The notes beneath the pieces are model-generated. The model did not search any database. It saw only the letters and a list, made by a program, of their open reading frames with translations, and had not been told where the DNA came from. Positions 46,331-58,981 of a DNA stretch of 64,000 nt are shown in pieces. Within the stretch, counting starts at the first letter, position 1. Each line of letters begins with the position of its first letter. The DNA is taken from assembly GCA_037126765.1 (NCBI GenBank), contig JBBCBC010000030.1:7710786-7774785 (forward strand), read 5' to 3'. The position numbers were made by a program, and so were the translations under genes. The DNA is from Stenogyne calaminthoides (Eukaryota; Streptophyta; Magnoliopsida; Lamiales; Lamiaceae).

Positions 46331-47661
46331 GGCGCAATGAAAGGTTTTCTTTGTTTTTAACGGGAAAGGTTTTCACTTGTACGTAACTATAATTTTACTT
46401 ATCCAATATAAAATAACCATGTCAACTTTTTGTATACACCAGTTACATCGCATGTAACTGATTTTTTATACCGCATTCCCTGTATTTGATGAACAATATT
46501 ACTTGTTTCATTAAATAGTATTAAATGGTTAGTATTAATTATTTTCATTAAATATTATTACTTGTTTCTATTGAACCGTAACACAAGCACTACTTTACTA
46601 CATACCACCACATAATTAAATTTAACTCCGATCTAGGTAATCAAACTCATAAAACAAGTTTTTGTTCAGATTAATATACTATTAGTTCAGCACTTCTCTA
46701 AAAATAATATTCGGGATAATATCATTTTTGCTCTTTAAATTTTACCTTTATCCAATAAAAAGATTTGTTTTCTCCCCCTTGAGAATAACAAAAAAAAAAT
46801 TCATCACCTTTTCCATCATTAAAATAGGAATGTATAGGGAGCTAAATATCAAGATGTAACTTAGGCCGTGTCGAAATTTAGTTTAGAAATATGTTAATTT
46901 TTTAATTTTGGTCCTTTTGAACTAAAATTGAAAAATGTAAAAACATACATGAATAAAATTGGACAAAAAAATCGACCAACGCCAATAAAACATACAGAAC
47001 CAATATTAATCCGGTATGGTTTTTACTTTTTTCAAAGGACCAAAATTATCAACAAGAGGATCAATATGAAAAGTTAAAATTATATAGGAATTAAATTGGA
47101 CACACTCACCTAAATTCCAGAATGATTCTTGATATCAACTTGTCATGTGTATATTTGTGGACCATGTGATAAAATATTAGTTATACAGAGATAAAGTATT
47201 AGCTGTCTGTTCATGTCTCAGGATGACTCAAGGTGAGAAGACGCTATTGACTAATAAAAGTGTCATACAACTAAGTTTTTAGTTATCCCTAGTCTAAGAA
47301 CGATGTCGTGTTTGTTAAGTGACGGTTATCCACCAATTCTAACCGCCTTTCACGTGTATTAGTTGTTTAAATAATGTCTTCCCTGTAATTCTTCATTTTG
47401 ATGAAGATATTAAAGGAGTTGATCTCTCATGAATCAGATCTATACTATGAATTTGGATTATTTGATATATTTCACTGATTTCCAACATATATATTTTTCT
47501 AAATCACTAAACTTGACCCGTATTATACCCTAAGTAGGGTCAAATTCCATGAATTATAAACAAGGTTCATGCAGGTCTATACAAGTTTTTGTCATAAAAT
47601 TGAGCAGTCCTCTTCAATATTTCTCGCGAAAAGAAACTAATTTTAAAAGCTGTGGGATTTG
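46331..47661. other. AT-rich intergenic region
   Basis: I see no gene, RNA or clear mobile element. It ends at the target site ATAAG of the gypsy-type element. Confidence 0.5.
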
Positions 47662-47666
47662 ATAAG

Positions 47667-48707
47667 TGATGTGCAAAACAGTGGTCAAGAGATGACCTGG
47701 AATTCAACGGGGTTTCGAACGTTGAATGTCAAGGAATCAACAAACTTTGACCGCGCAGGATCCTCGTCAATCCCCTGTAAACACCTGGACTCGAGGGAGG
47801 TCAAGGTTTGAATATCCCCTCTTCTGAATTTTCTCCACTACGAACGATAATACCTGAAAAACACGCCGGAGGGGGCTCCGGCTCGGGCTCTCCGACGCTC
47901 AAGTCAGTTATCACTCTTAACCTCAGGTGAAATCGTATGAAATAATTCAATTCAAAGTATTCAAATGTAAGTGTAAGTGTTCGTGTGTTTTGTGCTACCT
48001 GGGAGGGATATTTATACCCCTCCAGCCGGAGGTTTCTCTATCTTCTCCCACTCCCCATGTTTAGATCGTGGGTTTGCCTTAATCTTCATTCCCTTTTGAG
48101 TTGGCCCACGTTCCCATGTTCTTTTCTCCCTTTTCCGGGTCATTAAAACGAGTCTTAGATCATAATTCTCCAGTTCCACTTATTTCGCAACCTCCAACAT
48201 CCTGTACCCGGATCCCCTGAATATCGGAACTAACTCCCTGAATCCGCTACCTGATTCACGCGGACCAGGACTCTCCCACCGTTGATATCCTCTCTTTCAA
48301 CGGTCCTGATTAATCTCTCCTTCCATGGGCTATTACTCCTTAAGCCCACTAAGGCATCTTTCAGACCGAGGTCCACAGTCTTGGGTTCGGCTTCCCTGGG
48401 CCCAATCTTCTTAGATTTAACAGTCCAATTTGGCCCAGCTCCCTAAATCCTTAGTCTCTAGGGCCCAGGTTATCCTCCTGGGCCCATCTTCTCAGCTTGC
48501 TTCCCTTCATTAGGCCTCGTTTTCCTCCAGGCCCCTAAGTTTAGGGCCTCTCCAGTCTGCTCGGATATCAAGGTCTTGGGCATCTCTTCCAAGCCCAACT
48601 CATCTCTTTATCTCTTCAGCCCATGCGACCACTCTTTAATTCTTCTAATATGTAGTCAAACCTCCACATGGCTCTTTCCCGTTGGACGACATAAATATTC
48701 CCCATCA
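47667..48707 (-). repeat. 3' LTR of gypsy-type element
   Basis: 1041 bp, TGATG...CATCA termini, matching 53568-54587. Minus-strand TATA box at 48009-48016. Confidence 0.9.
48009..48016 (-). promoter_or_regulatory. LTR TATA box
   Basis: Minus TATAAATA; the counterpart in the other LTR is at 53904-53911. Confidence 0.55.
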
Positions 48708-48724
48708 ACTACTCCCCCTTACTC
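48708..48724 (-). other. polypurine tract of gypsy-type element
   Basis: Minus strand reads GTAAGGGGGAGTAGT directly before the 3' LTR start TGATGGGG. Confidence 0.75.
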
Positions 48725-49299
48725 TCGAGAAGTGATTCTACTCTCGAGAGGAAATCATTCTCTTCATGTTTCTTATCACGATTACCTCCCTTGAGGGAGG
48801 TAATTTTATCCCCCCTAAAAAAATTTATCCCTCCTTTTTCTAAACACACTTCTGATGTGTAAACATAACTCAAATTCCTCAAACTTAAAACATATTTCTC
48901 ATGCATAAAGTTACGAAATCAATTTCCTCAAGTTAAACACATTTCTCATGTATAAACAAAGTATATACATGCCTTCAATTTCTCATATGCATCCAATCAA
49001 ATGCCAAGTTTTCAATATGGCTCAATCTCTTCTAGTTCGAGCATGTTTCTCAATCTCAATATGCAAAGAGTTTTAAGTAAGCACTTAAAAAGGGTTCACA
49101 CGAATACCTCTAAGTCCAAGAGATCTCGTATAGTTGGATATGTTGCCTCCTTCTGGGTAGTCTCCTGAGGTCCTTCCTCCCTGGAGTCATTGCTGCTGCC
49201 TTTCTTCGCTGATCTGTTTTCAAAATTTAATGCATCTTATCATAAAAAGAGATTTTTTCCAAATAAACTCCACATCCATTGAGGACTTATTATCTTAGC

Positions 49300-50090
49300 A
49301 CTTTAATCAAAAGGTTTTCAATTAGACACCCCTTAAGGGCCTTAATTTCTCAATGCCTTATTTAAAAGGTTTTTCAATTTGACACCCTTTAAGGGCCTTA
49401 ATTTCTCAGCGCCGTATTCAAAAGTCTTTTTCTCAATTCAACACCCATTAAGGGCCTTAATTTCTCAGAACCTTAGTCAAAAGGTTTTTAACTCGACACC
49501 CTTCAAGGGCCTTAAATACCTTAATCAAAAGGTTTTCAATTCGACACCCTTCAAGGGCCTTAAATACCTTAATCAAAAGGTTTTCAATTCGACACCCTTA
49601 AGGGTCATAATTTCCCAATGCCTTATTTAAAAGGTTTTTCAATTCGACACCCTTTAAGGGCCTTAATTTCTCAGCGCCTTATTCAAAAGGTTTTTTCTCA
49701 ATTCGACACTCATTAAGGGCCTTAATTTCTCAGTACCTTAATCAAAAGGTTTTCAATTCGACACCCTTCAAGGGACTTAAATTCTTAGTATCTTAATCAA
49801 AAGGTTTTCAATTCGACACCCTTCAAGGGCCTTAAATTCTTAGTACCTTAATCAAAAGGTTTTCAATTCGACACCCTTCAAGGGCCTTAAATTCTCAGTA
49901 CCTTAATCAAAAGATTTTCAATTCGACACCCCGCTAGGGCCTTAATTTCTCAATATCTTAATAAAAGGTTTAAACTCTACACTCGCTTAGGGCATTCATT
50001 TCTCCAATACCTTAATCAAAGGTAATTAAAATCGACACCCTTTTGGGGCCTCATTTATCTAGACACCATTTAAGGTCTCATCATATGCAA
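49300..50090. repeat. minisatellite, about 15 units of 46-59 bp
   Basis: Each unit contains CAATTCGACACCCTTcAAGGGCC, TTAAT/TTAAAT and CTTAATCAAAAGGTTTT. I count 15 occurrences of the GACACCC-like core between 49326 and 50074. Units are most alike in the middle (49480-49920) and diverge toward the right end. It lies in the non-coding interior of the gypsy-type element. Confidence 0.9.
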
Positions 50091-50357
50091 TTTTCATATT
50101 AATTCCCCCCTGGAAGAGGAAACACAACATAAAGCTTTACAGGACATTAATGTATAGAGATTCACTTATAAGATTAAAGATCAAGTAATTTTCTTTATAA
50201 AGTCAAGCTTCTACGAGTTTTCATATATAGAGGTTTCCCTCGAGCTCTCCAAAGATCCAATCTAGTGTTTTCTTCCTTCGGGAAGTTATCATTTGTCATT
50301 CAAAGGTTCAAAACCTGTCCTTATCCATGGAAGTCAGTTCCTGAGCACTCTTCTCCT

Positions 50358-50548
50358 GAGGATCCAGGGAGCAATCCATTTTGAAAATGAGGAGTAATCC
50401 TCTCGAAAAGATCCAGGGAGTAATCCCTTTTGAAGATGAGGAGTAATCCTCTCGAAAAGATCCAGGGAGTAATCCCTTTTAAAGATGAGGAGTAATCGAA
50501 AAGATCCAGGGAGTAATCCCTTTCGAAGATGAGGAGTAATCCTCTCAA
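50358..50548. repeat. minisatellite, four units of about 50 bp
   Basis: Units share GATCCAGGGAGtAATCCcTTT and GATGAGGAGTAATCCTCTCG; one unit has a short internal deletion. A separate array from the one at 49300. Confidence 0.85.
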
Positions 50549-51679
50549 TGTACTTATTGAGACCCGAGAGTACGTTTAGTCAGAGGCTTAGTGTCAATCG
50601 TGATTTCTTCTGAGTGTTCACCCGATCGTATATATTTAGACGAGATCAAAGAATTACCTCCATGATCTGCTCCATCTACCTCCACGTTTTCAGCAAGGTA
50701 TTTTTCTATAAATCTCTTAGGCAGTTATTCTTCCAATGGGATACACCAACCATCCTGAACAAACAAGTTGTAGCCTTCATAGGCCAACTCAACTCGAAGT
50801 AAATCCAGGAGCTCAATATCGCATAGTAGGCAAGCTTCAATGCCCACCTCGACTATAGCTTTGCTCAAGCCCATCTCCAGGTAGATCCGCGAGCCAATAT
50901 CACAGGGTTAAGGGGCCACAAGGTTAATTTGAGGTCCTCCATGCCCTTCCGGTAGGTCGGTACCTCAGATGATTCAAGTCAAACGCATGGTGATGCTTCA
51001 CATTTCGTTTTATTGATGGACCCTAGGGTCCTCGAAACAGCCTCTATGAGTTTCCATTTTCTAGTGGACCTCGAGGTCTTTGAATTAGTTATAGTTTGTT
51101 ATTCATATCTTCCAATATCAAGTCTAAATCGTAAAGAAATGACAATCACAAATTCCTTAGAAGACATGCCTCTCAACCGTGTATTCTAAATTATTGTTTC
51201 GCTTTTACAAGTTCATCTTCCTCTACTATTGAATCTAGAGTATCAAAATGAAACAATCATATATGCATGCTCAACAAGTAGGTTTCCTACCCTCAAAAAA
51301 TAAACATGTCGTGAATGGCCTATATTAATCTCTTTAAAAACACGTTCATCAAAAGGCTCATCTCAAGCCCAGAGATAAATGATCACATTTAATCAAATAC
51401 TCATATTAATCATGCAACTCACACTATACTCACAGCTTTAGGGGTTCAATACCCCTCAAAGGTCATATGTCTCTGTCCCAGCTGCTTGTTTGAATTCGTC
51501 AGGGCTCTGCCTCTCTCATGATTTTCTCTAAGGAGTTTTTTTCTCTAACGGATCTCATGATCCTTTACTCCAGATGTCAGTTTTCCTCCTTGACGGACCT
51601 CAAGGTCCCTAAGTTAGTTCTCATGAATTTGTTACCCTCAAACATCAAGGTAAAATAGTTATAATCATTCAAAAGGACA

Positions 51680-52027
51680 TCATGTCCAGAATATCAAAAT
51701 AATCATATGCAAAAGGAAACACATCACCGAATCCACACAGAATAAGCACATGTCATACCTAGTTTGTGTTATTACTCCATTAAACCGTGCGTCATTATCG
51801 GAAACCAGTATCTTTGGGGCTCCAAATCTGCAACAGACGTTCCTTTCCAGGAACCTGATTATGTTCTTCTCATCGTTCTTGACCAGAAGAATGTCCTCGA
51901 GCCATTTGCTGGCAAAGGGGCATGACATGTGCATGGTCCCCATCTCCTCTGCAGGAAGGTAGATCAAAGGACCCTGCTTGTGACACTTCTCGCATTTTCT
52001 TACCAACTCTTTCGCATCTCTAGCCAT
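51680..52027 (-). pseudogene. gypsy integrase remnant, internally deleted
   Basis: Minus strand reads the zinc-finger end of a gypsy integrase (LVRKCEKCHKQGPLIYLPAE, then EMGTMHMSCPFA) and the later core (RFLERNVCCRFGAPKILVSD). The stretch between, which normally holds the first catalytic Asp, is missing. Its presence ties this non-autonomous element to a Tat-like gypsy lineage. Confidence 0.75.
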
Positions 52028-52086
52028 TGTTGGCTAGAAATACCTTGCTCTCAAAGCTTTTCTCGTTATGGATCAGAAACCTGCAT

Positions 52087-52271
52087 GATCTGCACAACAT
52101 CCTTCGTGTATCATTCTCAGTATGATCTGCACAACATCCTTCGTGTATCTTTCTCAGTATGATTTGCACAACATCCTTCGTGTATCTTTCTCAGTATGAT
52201 CTGCACAACATCATTCATGTATCTTTCTCAGTATGATTTGCACAACATCCTTCATGTGTCTTCCTCAGTGT
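52087..52271. repeat. five tandem units of exactly 37 bp
   Basis: Each unit reads GATyTGCACAACATCcTTCr TGTaTCttTCTCAGTaT with few changes; five fill 185 bases. It lies next to the integrase remnant. Confidence 0.9.
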
Positions 52272-52699
52272 GTACTCCCCCTCATACACGGACAAACATC
52301 TCAAGTATGGTCGCGTGAATGAAACATTTTTACAATCCTTCGATCAGGCAAAATCGTGCCCACCAACTTTAACTCTTGCATTTCCCTGGGGAGAATCCTC
52401 CTAGTTAAGGCTTTTCCAGATTTCAGTCCTCCAATCATCCACTCCTTCAATAGCACCAATGAAAAGAAAATTGCCTCTTTATTCGCACTTAGGATCGTGA
52501 TAGTAGTTCCACCTTCCATGGCTACCGAACTCTACTACTCTTTCCGAATACGGAATAGTGATTTCATCCTGGTCTCCTTGTGTTCTTCTCCCTCAAGGAA
52601 GGAAATTATTCATTATTCTTTACCTATGTTTTGGTTTCATCTTTTGCAGAACTCGTGGTCTTAATAATTAATTGAATCATCAAGAGAGTCTTTGTGCTA

Positions 52700-52845
52700 C
52701 CCTCGAATTGTACCTCCAGGTTACGCTGCCCACCTCGATAGGTGGACGGACCTCTAATCCGTACTGCCCAGCTCGCTGGATGTACCTCCAGTCTGCACTG
52801 CTCACCTCACTGGGCGGACGTACCTCCGGTCTCTACTGCTGAGTG
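52700..52845. repeat. degenerate repeat, about three units of 45-50 bp
   Basis: Repeated TACCTCCaGtctrCaCTGC and CACCTCrcTrGGYGGACG words. More GC-rich than its surroundings. Confidence 0.6.
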
Positions 52846-53548
52846 AATCACCTTATTTTTGACTTAGTCCTCCCCCTAGAGTTGGGGATCTTTAACTGAT
52901 CATATTCCCTTTAAATCAGGAATCAATTTCTAGTTCTCCGTTTATATCCCTGAAAAATAGGGAGATATATCTTGTTTGTTGACTCAGTCCCCCACTAAAA
53001 GTGGGGACTATGATATGCTTTCTTCAGGGGAACCTTGTGGCCCCCTATTTTTTGGACACTCAACATCCAATAATACATCCAGATTTAATTAAACCCAGAA
53101 TTTATTGAGAATATTCGAAGATTTTTCAAAATTACCCAGAGATTTTCATGCAATTACCTCAACTCTAATCACTACTCCATGATTTTTCACATAACACTTT
53201 AAAAACAAACGTCCATACACATATCATATATATCTAGCAACATCTTTGAACATATTTCCAAAAAATTCGTAAGTCCAGAAATAACAGCTCTCTAGAGCAT
53301 AGAATCAGAAGGTTCCTCCAGAGACGAAACTAATTCTATTAAATGCGTCTCTAAGAGACGACATCATCCATATATCAAAATTCATACAAATCATTCACAT
53401 AATCAAAACGAGATGAAGATGATTACTCAAAATTCAATTGTATTCATAATCTCACTCCAAGTTCTTAATTTAGCATTTATAAGCTAGATTAATTCGAAGG
53501 AGAATTCAATAGAATTTCAAGAGCAACTCACGTCTTGCTCAGATATTC

Positions 53549-53567
53549 CCACAGATTTCCGCCAATT
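53549..53567 (-). other. leader / putative primer binding site of gypsy-type element
   Basis: Minus strand reads AATTGGCGGAAATCTGTGGG right after the 5' LTR. The TTGGCG...TCTGTGGG pattern is typical of Tat-type gypsy leaders, here with changes. Confidence 0.55.
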
Positions 53568-54587
53568 TGATGTGCAAAAGCGGTGGTCAAGAGATGACAC
53601 GAATTCAACAGGGTTTCGAACGTTGAATGTCAAGGAATCAACAAGCTTTGACCGCACAGGATCCTCGTCAATCCCCTGTAAACACCTGGACTCGAGGGAG
53701 GTCCAGGTTTGAATATCTCCACTTCTGAATTTTCTCCACTACGAACGATAATACCTGAAAAACACGCCGGAGGGCTCCGGTCTTGGGCTCTCCGACGCTC
53801 AAGTCGGTTATCACTCTTAATCTCGGGTGAAATCGTGATGAAATAATTCAATTCAAAGTATTCAAGTGTAAGTGTAAGTGTTCGTTTATGCTACACGGGA
53901 GGATATTTATACCCTCCACTGGGAGGTTTTTCTATTTAGTGTTTAGATCGTGGGTTTGCCTTAATCTTCATTCCCTTTTTGAGTTGGCCCACGTTCCCAT
54001 GTTCTTTTCTCCTTTTTCGTCATTAAAACGAGTCTTAGATCATAATTCCCCGTTCCCACTTATTTCGCAACCTCCAACATCCTGTACCGGATCCCCGAAT
54101 ATCAAAACTAACTCCCCGAATCTGCTCTACTTGATTCACGCGGACCAGACTCTCCCACCGTTGATATCCTCTCTTTCAAACGGTCTTGATTAATCTCTCA
54201 TTCCATGGGCTATTACTCCTTAAGCCCACTAAGGCATCTTTCAGACCGAGGTCCAGAGTCTTGGGTTAAACTTCCCTGGCCCAATCTTCTTAGATTTAAT
54301 GATCCGGTTCGCCCAAATGCCTCCCAAATCCTTAGTCTCTAGGGCCCAGGTTATCCTCCTGGGCCCATCTTCTCAGCTTGCTTCCCTTCATTAGGCCTCG
54401 TTTTCCTCCAGGCCCCTAAGTTTAGGGCCTCTCCAGTCTGCTCGGATATCAAGGTCTTGGCATCTCTTCCAAGCCCAACTCATCTCTTTATCTCTTCAGC
54501 CCATGCGACCACTCTTTAATTCTTCTAATATGTAGTCAAACCTCCACATGGCTCTTTCCCGTTGGACGACATAAATATTCCCCATCA
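53568..54587 (-). repeat. 5' LTR of gypsy-type element
   Basis: 1020 bp, collinear with the 3' LTR, with small indels and a few substitutions. Confidence 0.9.
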
Positions 54588-54707
54588 ATAAGGCATAACA
54601 TATTAATCAAGGAAGGTCAGTCTAAAGATCAGTTGGCCAACTCTTTTAAGCGAGATAAAATAAAATAAAAGAGACACACTTACGTGAGACATTTTCACGG
54701 TGAGATG

Positions 54708-55089
54708 TGTTGGGCTGAATGCTAAAATAAAATGGGATTATATCCCACATCGGATAGAAGAAAAAGAAAGGGGATTTCCAAATCCTATATTAGGAGTCTT
54801 TGTGTCTTTGTTACAAGTACATCGGTCAATACACTTTAGTCTAGTGTTTGACTCTAATTAAATTCCTTTCTCATATTTGTGAGAAGGTGAGAGTCATGTA
54901 GACTTGTAATAGTGTAGGAGTGTCGAGTGAGAGAGGAAAAATCTGTATGATTGTAGAAATTTATCATATAGTGATGTTTCTTTCGTGGTTCATGGTTTTT
55001 CTCCGGGTTTGGAGTTTTCCACGTAAATTCTTGTGTTGTTGATTGTTGTTTTGTTTCTTCGTTTATTTTTCGTTTGTTTTGTTTTCCCA
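54708..55089 (+). mobile_element. solo or truncated copia-type LTR
   Basis: Starts TGTTGGGCTGAATG with the TATATCCCACATCGG block frequent in plant copia LTRs and ends TTTGTTTTCCCA. It is followed at once by TGGTATGAATGG, the first six bases of a tRNA-Met primer site. No internal region or second LTR follows. Confidence 0.6.
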
Positions 55090-55095
55090 TGGTAT

Positions 55096-55584
55096 GAATG
55101 GGGGACGGAGTTTCCTCAACAAGATGGAGAATAATTTGGGCATTGACGCATTAACACTTTGAGAGGATGAATATTATTTATTTTAGGTTGTATCCCGCCT
55201 CACGCATTTGGGCATCGCCTTATATTTTTTTTATCAAAAATAAAAAATGGTCTTGTACCTTTCAAAAAATCATAACAAATCGTGATTAGGAGAAGGAATA
55301 GTGGGGATATTACTGACTTTGACTTTGATATTACTGACTTTGACTTTGTGAACCAATTAGATATCGTAGGCTATAATCTAATAATAAAAGATGAAGTCAT
55401 TACTAATTATCTATTAAAAATATTATGTAAGCCAAACTTCAATCATAACATACACAAGAGTGAGATTTTTGAGGCTCAAATATATAAAATCCAGATCAAT
55501 GCAAGTTCACGACCAGAATCGAAGTTGACTTCAAACATTATTAAGCTTCTGTTTTTTGCTCTAAGCGTTCATTAAACCAGAAGC
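55096..55584 (+). promoter_or_regulatory. upstream region of receptor kinase gene 3
   Basis: Non-coding. The last 110 bases (TTTGAGGCTCA, ATCAATGCAA, AACATTATTAAGC, TTTTTGCTCT) match the flank of gene 4 and partly that of gene 2. It contains the duplicated W-box motif. Confidence 0.5.
55306..55347 (+). promoter_or_regulatory. tandem 21-bp duplication carrying TTGACT W-boxes
   Basis: Two exact copies of a 21-base unit (GATATTACTGACTTTGACTT plus T) place TTTGACTT twice about 240-260 bases before the ATG. TTGAC is the core bound by WRKY factors, common in promoters of defence-related receptor kinases. Binding is inference. Confidence 0.5.
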
Positions 55585-58500
55585 ATGAATACCACATTCA
55601 GAAAATGCTACTTTCTCCCTATATTTCTCATAATTACATCCTTCTTCTCCACTCACCAACTATCTTTTCCAACACCAACGGACACCATTAATGCTACTCA
55701 GATATTCAGAGACAACGGTACTATTACCTTGATTTCATCTGGTGGAACCTTCGAACTGGGTTTTTTCAGCCCATCGAATTCCAACTACCGATACGTTGGC
55801 ATTTGGTACAAGAAAATAACAGGAAGGACTGTCGTATGGGTTGCTAACAGAGATAATCCACTCAATGATGAATCAGGTGTGCTCAGAGTCGTAGAACCAG
55901 GAATTCTAGCTCTTGTAAATGGTACTAATACTATTATCTGGTCTACTAATACCTCAACAACTGTCAAGACTCCAGTTGCACAGCTGCTCGACTCAGGGAA
56001 TCTTGTTGTGAGAGATGCAGGGGATAATAACCCGGAGAATTTCGTGTGGCAGAGTTTCGACCATCCAACTGACACTCTTTTACCAGGGATGAAGCTGGGC
56101 GTGAACTTTCGGACGGGTGCAGAAATCTATCTCACGTCATCTAAGAACAGCGGTGATCCAGCATCAGGAGGTTTTACGTATCATTGTGATCCTACTGGTT
56201 ATCCACAGAACGTGATAAAAGACGGTGGAGTTTTGCGGTACAGCTCGGGGCCCTGGAATGGTGTAAGTTTTACCGGGAGCAATACATTAAGGAAGAATCC
56301 GACTTACACGTTCGGAGTGGTCATAAACGAGAATGAGGCGTACTATCACACCGAGCTCCTGAACGAGTCAGTGTATTCAAGGTTTACGATAAGCGATACT
56401 GGTATTGGACAGAGGTGGATTTGGGAGTATCAGCAGCAAATTTGGGTGAATTATCTTACTGTACCATCAGATAATTGTGATATTTATAATGGTTGCGGTC
56501 CGTATGGTAATTGTAATTTTGAAAATTCACCTTTTTGTGGATGCTTGAATAAATTCGAACTGAAAGACCCCGGCAGTTGGGGTAGTGGAGATAGGTCAAA
56601 TGGTTGCATTAGAAGCACACCTTTGAATTGTGAAAATGGAGATGCGTTTTTGAAGTATTCTGGTATTAAATTGCCAAACGCTCGACAGTCCTGGTACAGC
56701 ACGACTATGACTCTTGACGAATGCAAGGTACGATGCTTGAATAATTGCTCATGTACGGCCTATGCAAGTCTAGATATAAGCCGAGGCGAAAATGGATGTC
56801 TACTTTGGTTCGGTGACCTTGTTGACATCAGAAGGATGACTCCAGGGCAAGATATCTACATTAAAGTTGCTTCTTCTGAGTTAGGTAACAATTCATTCAC
56901 ACACAAAACAATTAAAAGTAAATTATTTAGCCTTGATTCTTGACATAACATTGTTGTATAATTGTTACAGAATTCATGGAATTGATTTAACTATTTTATT
57001 AGACAGATATCTTTGCTTTTAAATATTTAATTTTGGTAGATTCAGTTTTCTATCTAAAATAGTTGTATTAGTTTGTTATTTTCCTTTTCTATTTCTATTT
57101 CTACAATATTAAGAATGTTATGGTACTGTCGACATTTAAAAATAATGTTTTATTTCGACATATATTAATTCTACAGACTCAGGAGGAAACAGAGATGGAA
57201 AATACTCATAGTGGTATATTTCCCTGGTAACTGGAATAGTCCTCCTAAGCCTGGGTCTAATATTGTATTCGCAGAAAAGAAAATTGAATAATCAGCTTCT
57301 TCAAAAGGTATGAGGCATGAGTTATTTTTTTTTTGTGAGGCTAAGGAACAAAAAGAATACAATGCTCAAGATATTCTGTAAATTGCTAAATCATCCATTG
57401 CAGGCAGAATGAGACATAAAATGTTGAACTGAGAACTGGAGCTACCACTGTTTGACTTATCCACAATAAGTAAAGCTACTGACAATTTTTCGATCAATAA
57501 TAAGCTTGGACAGGGTGGATTTGGACCTGTTTACAAGGTAAAACTGAATCTATATTTATTGCATTAAATGTTCAAAACTTGTGTAATTGATGTTGAATAA
57601 GCATTATGTATAATTACTGAATGTACATTGAGCTAAAGATTAAAAAATAAAGTTAAAAAAGTTGATTATTATCATGTGAAGCAATAAAATAGATGTATAT
57701 GTTTTGATACTAGGGCGTGTTAGAAGACGGACAGGAAATTGCTGTCAAGCGTCTATCAAGAACATCCCATCAAGGAGTAGATGAGTTCAATAATGAAGTA
57801 ATCTGTATTGCTAAACTTCAACATCGGAATCTAGTGAAGCTTCTTGGATGGTGTTTTCAAGGAGATGAAATGATGCTCGTATATGAATACATGCCCAACA
57901 AAAGTTTGAACAAAATACTATTCCGTAAGGATAAGTTTACACGTTTACTAGAATTAAGTTTTACATGACATTTTTAAAACCAATTTAACAGGACATCAAT
58001 GGTATATATACATTAATCAACAATTATTTTATGAACATTGTAGAACATGACAAATTGACAATTTAGGTTCTCAATTTTATGAAATGGAGTATCAAATTTA
58101 TATGTGTCCTCCCCTTTGGCAGATCCGACAGAAAGCACATTACTCGATTGGCCTATGCGCCTCAACATTATCAACGGTATTGCTCGGGGCCTTATGTATC
58201 TACATCAAGATTCCCGACTCCGGGTTATCCATAGAGACCTCAAAGCCAGCAACATATTACTGGATTCTGATATGAACCCAAAGATATCAGACTTCGGTAT
58301 TGCTAGAACTTTTGGGGGGAATGAAACTGGAGCCAACACAAGCCGAATAGTAGGAACATTGTATGTATAATTCTTTGTGTCTTGATGCATTACATGCACT
58401 TCCTTTACTTGCAATTTAATTTTATAGCAATCATTTTTATGTAGTGGCTACATGTCCCCAGAATATGCGGTAGATGGCCTCTTTTCAGTGAAATCAGACG

Positions 58501-58981
58501 TCTTTAGCTTCGGAGTTCTAGTCCTTGAGGTAGTGAGCGGTAAAAGAAACAGGGGATTTATAAACACACATCACCGCCTCAACCTTCTTGGACATGTAAG
58601 CATTACATCCTGTTGAACCTTCTGAATCTTGATTTTATATGAAAATATTCCTTAGAATATGGTCGAATATACCAGGCATGGATGCTTTATAAAGAAGAAA
58701 GGTCAGAAGAAGCAGCTGATTATTGTTTCAGAAATTCAAGCTATTTACGAGAAATACAACGATCAATCCACATCGGTCTTTTATGTGTTCAAGAAAACAC
58801 AGAAGATAGGCCAGGCATGGCTTCAGTGGTACAAATGCTGAGCAATGACGGTCCCCTGCCTGAACCTAAACGTCCTGGTTTTTTCACTAGAAGAGATGTA
58901 CGCAGAATTGCAACTTTAGCTAGCCCAAGTACAACAAGTTCAAATAATACAATGAGCATTACATTGTTCGAGGCTCGATAA
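55585..58981 (+). pseudogene. S-domain receptor-like kinase gene 3 (stops in exons 2 and 3)
   Basis: Exons by homology: 55585-56884, 57177-57307, 57404-57537, 57714-57924, 58123-58360, 58445-58595, 58676-58981. Exon 1 is fully open (433 codons): signal peptide (MNTTFRKCYFLPIFLIITSF), B-lectin (VGIWYKKITGRTVVWVANRD), S-locus, EGF-like (CDIYNGCGPYGNC) and PAN (CLNNCSCTAYA). Exon 2 has small insertions giving TAG at 57209-57211 just before the membrane helix, then returns to frame. Exon 3 has TGA at 57430-57432. The kinase exons are clean (EIAVKRL, HRDLKASN, DFGIAR, SPE). A truncated, secreted ectodomain is still possible. Confidence 0.88.

Larger units (their letters stand above)
47667..54587 (-). 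mobile_element. Ty3/gypsy-type non-autonomous LTR element (LARD-like)
   Basis: Two LTRs (47667-48707 and 53568-54587) begin TGATGTGCAAAA and end CCCCATCA. Exact 5-bp duplications ATAAG flank the element (47662-47666 and 54588-54592). A polypurine tract by the left LTR and an (A)ATTGGCGGAAATCTGTGGG leader by the right LTR set the minus orientation; that leader resembles the TTGGCGCCGTCTGTGGGAA start of Tat-type gypsy elements. The 4.86 kb interior keeps only a deleted integrase remnant and several tandem-repeat arrays, so it depended on proteins supplied in trans. Confidence 0.88.

Noticed and set aside
49300..50090. Possible CRISPR array
   Set aside because: Repeats vary in sequence and spacing, have no unique spacers, and lie in a plant retrotransposon.
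52301..52664. Protein-coding fragment in the gypsy-type element
   Set aside because: Frames of 70-100 codons on both strands lack RT, RNase H or integrase motifs.
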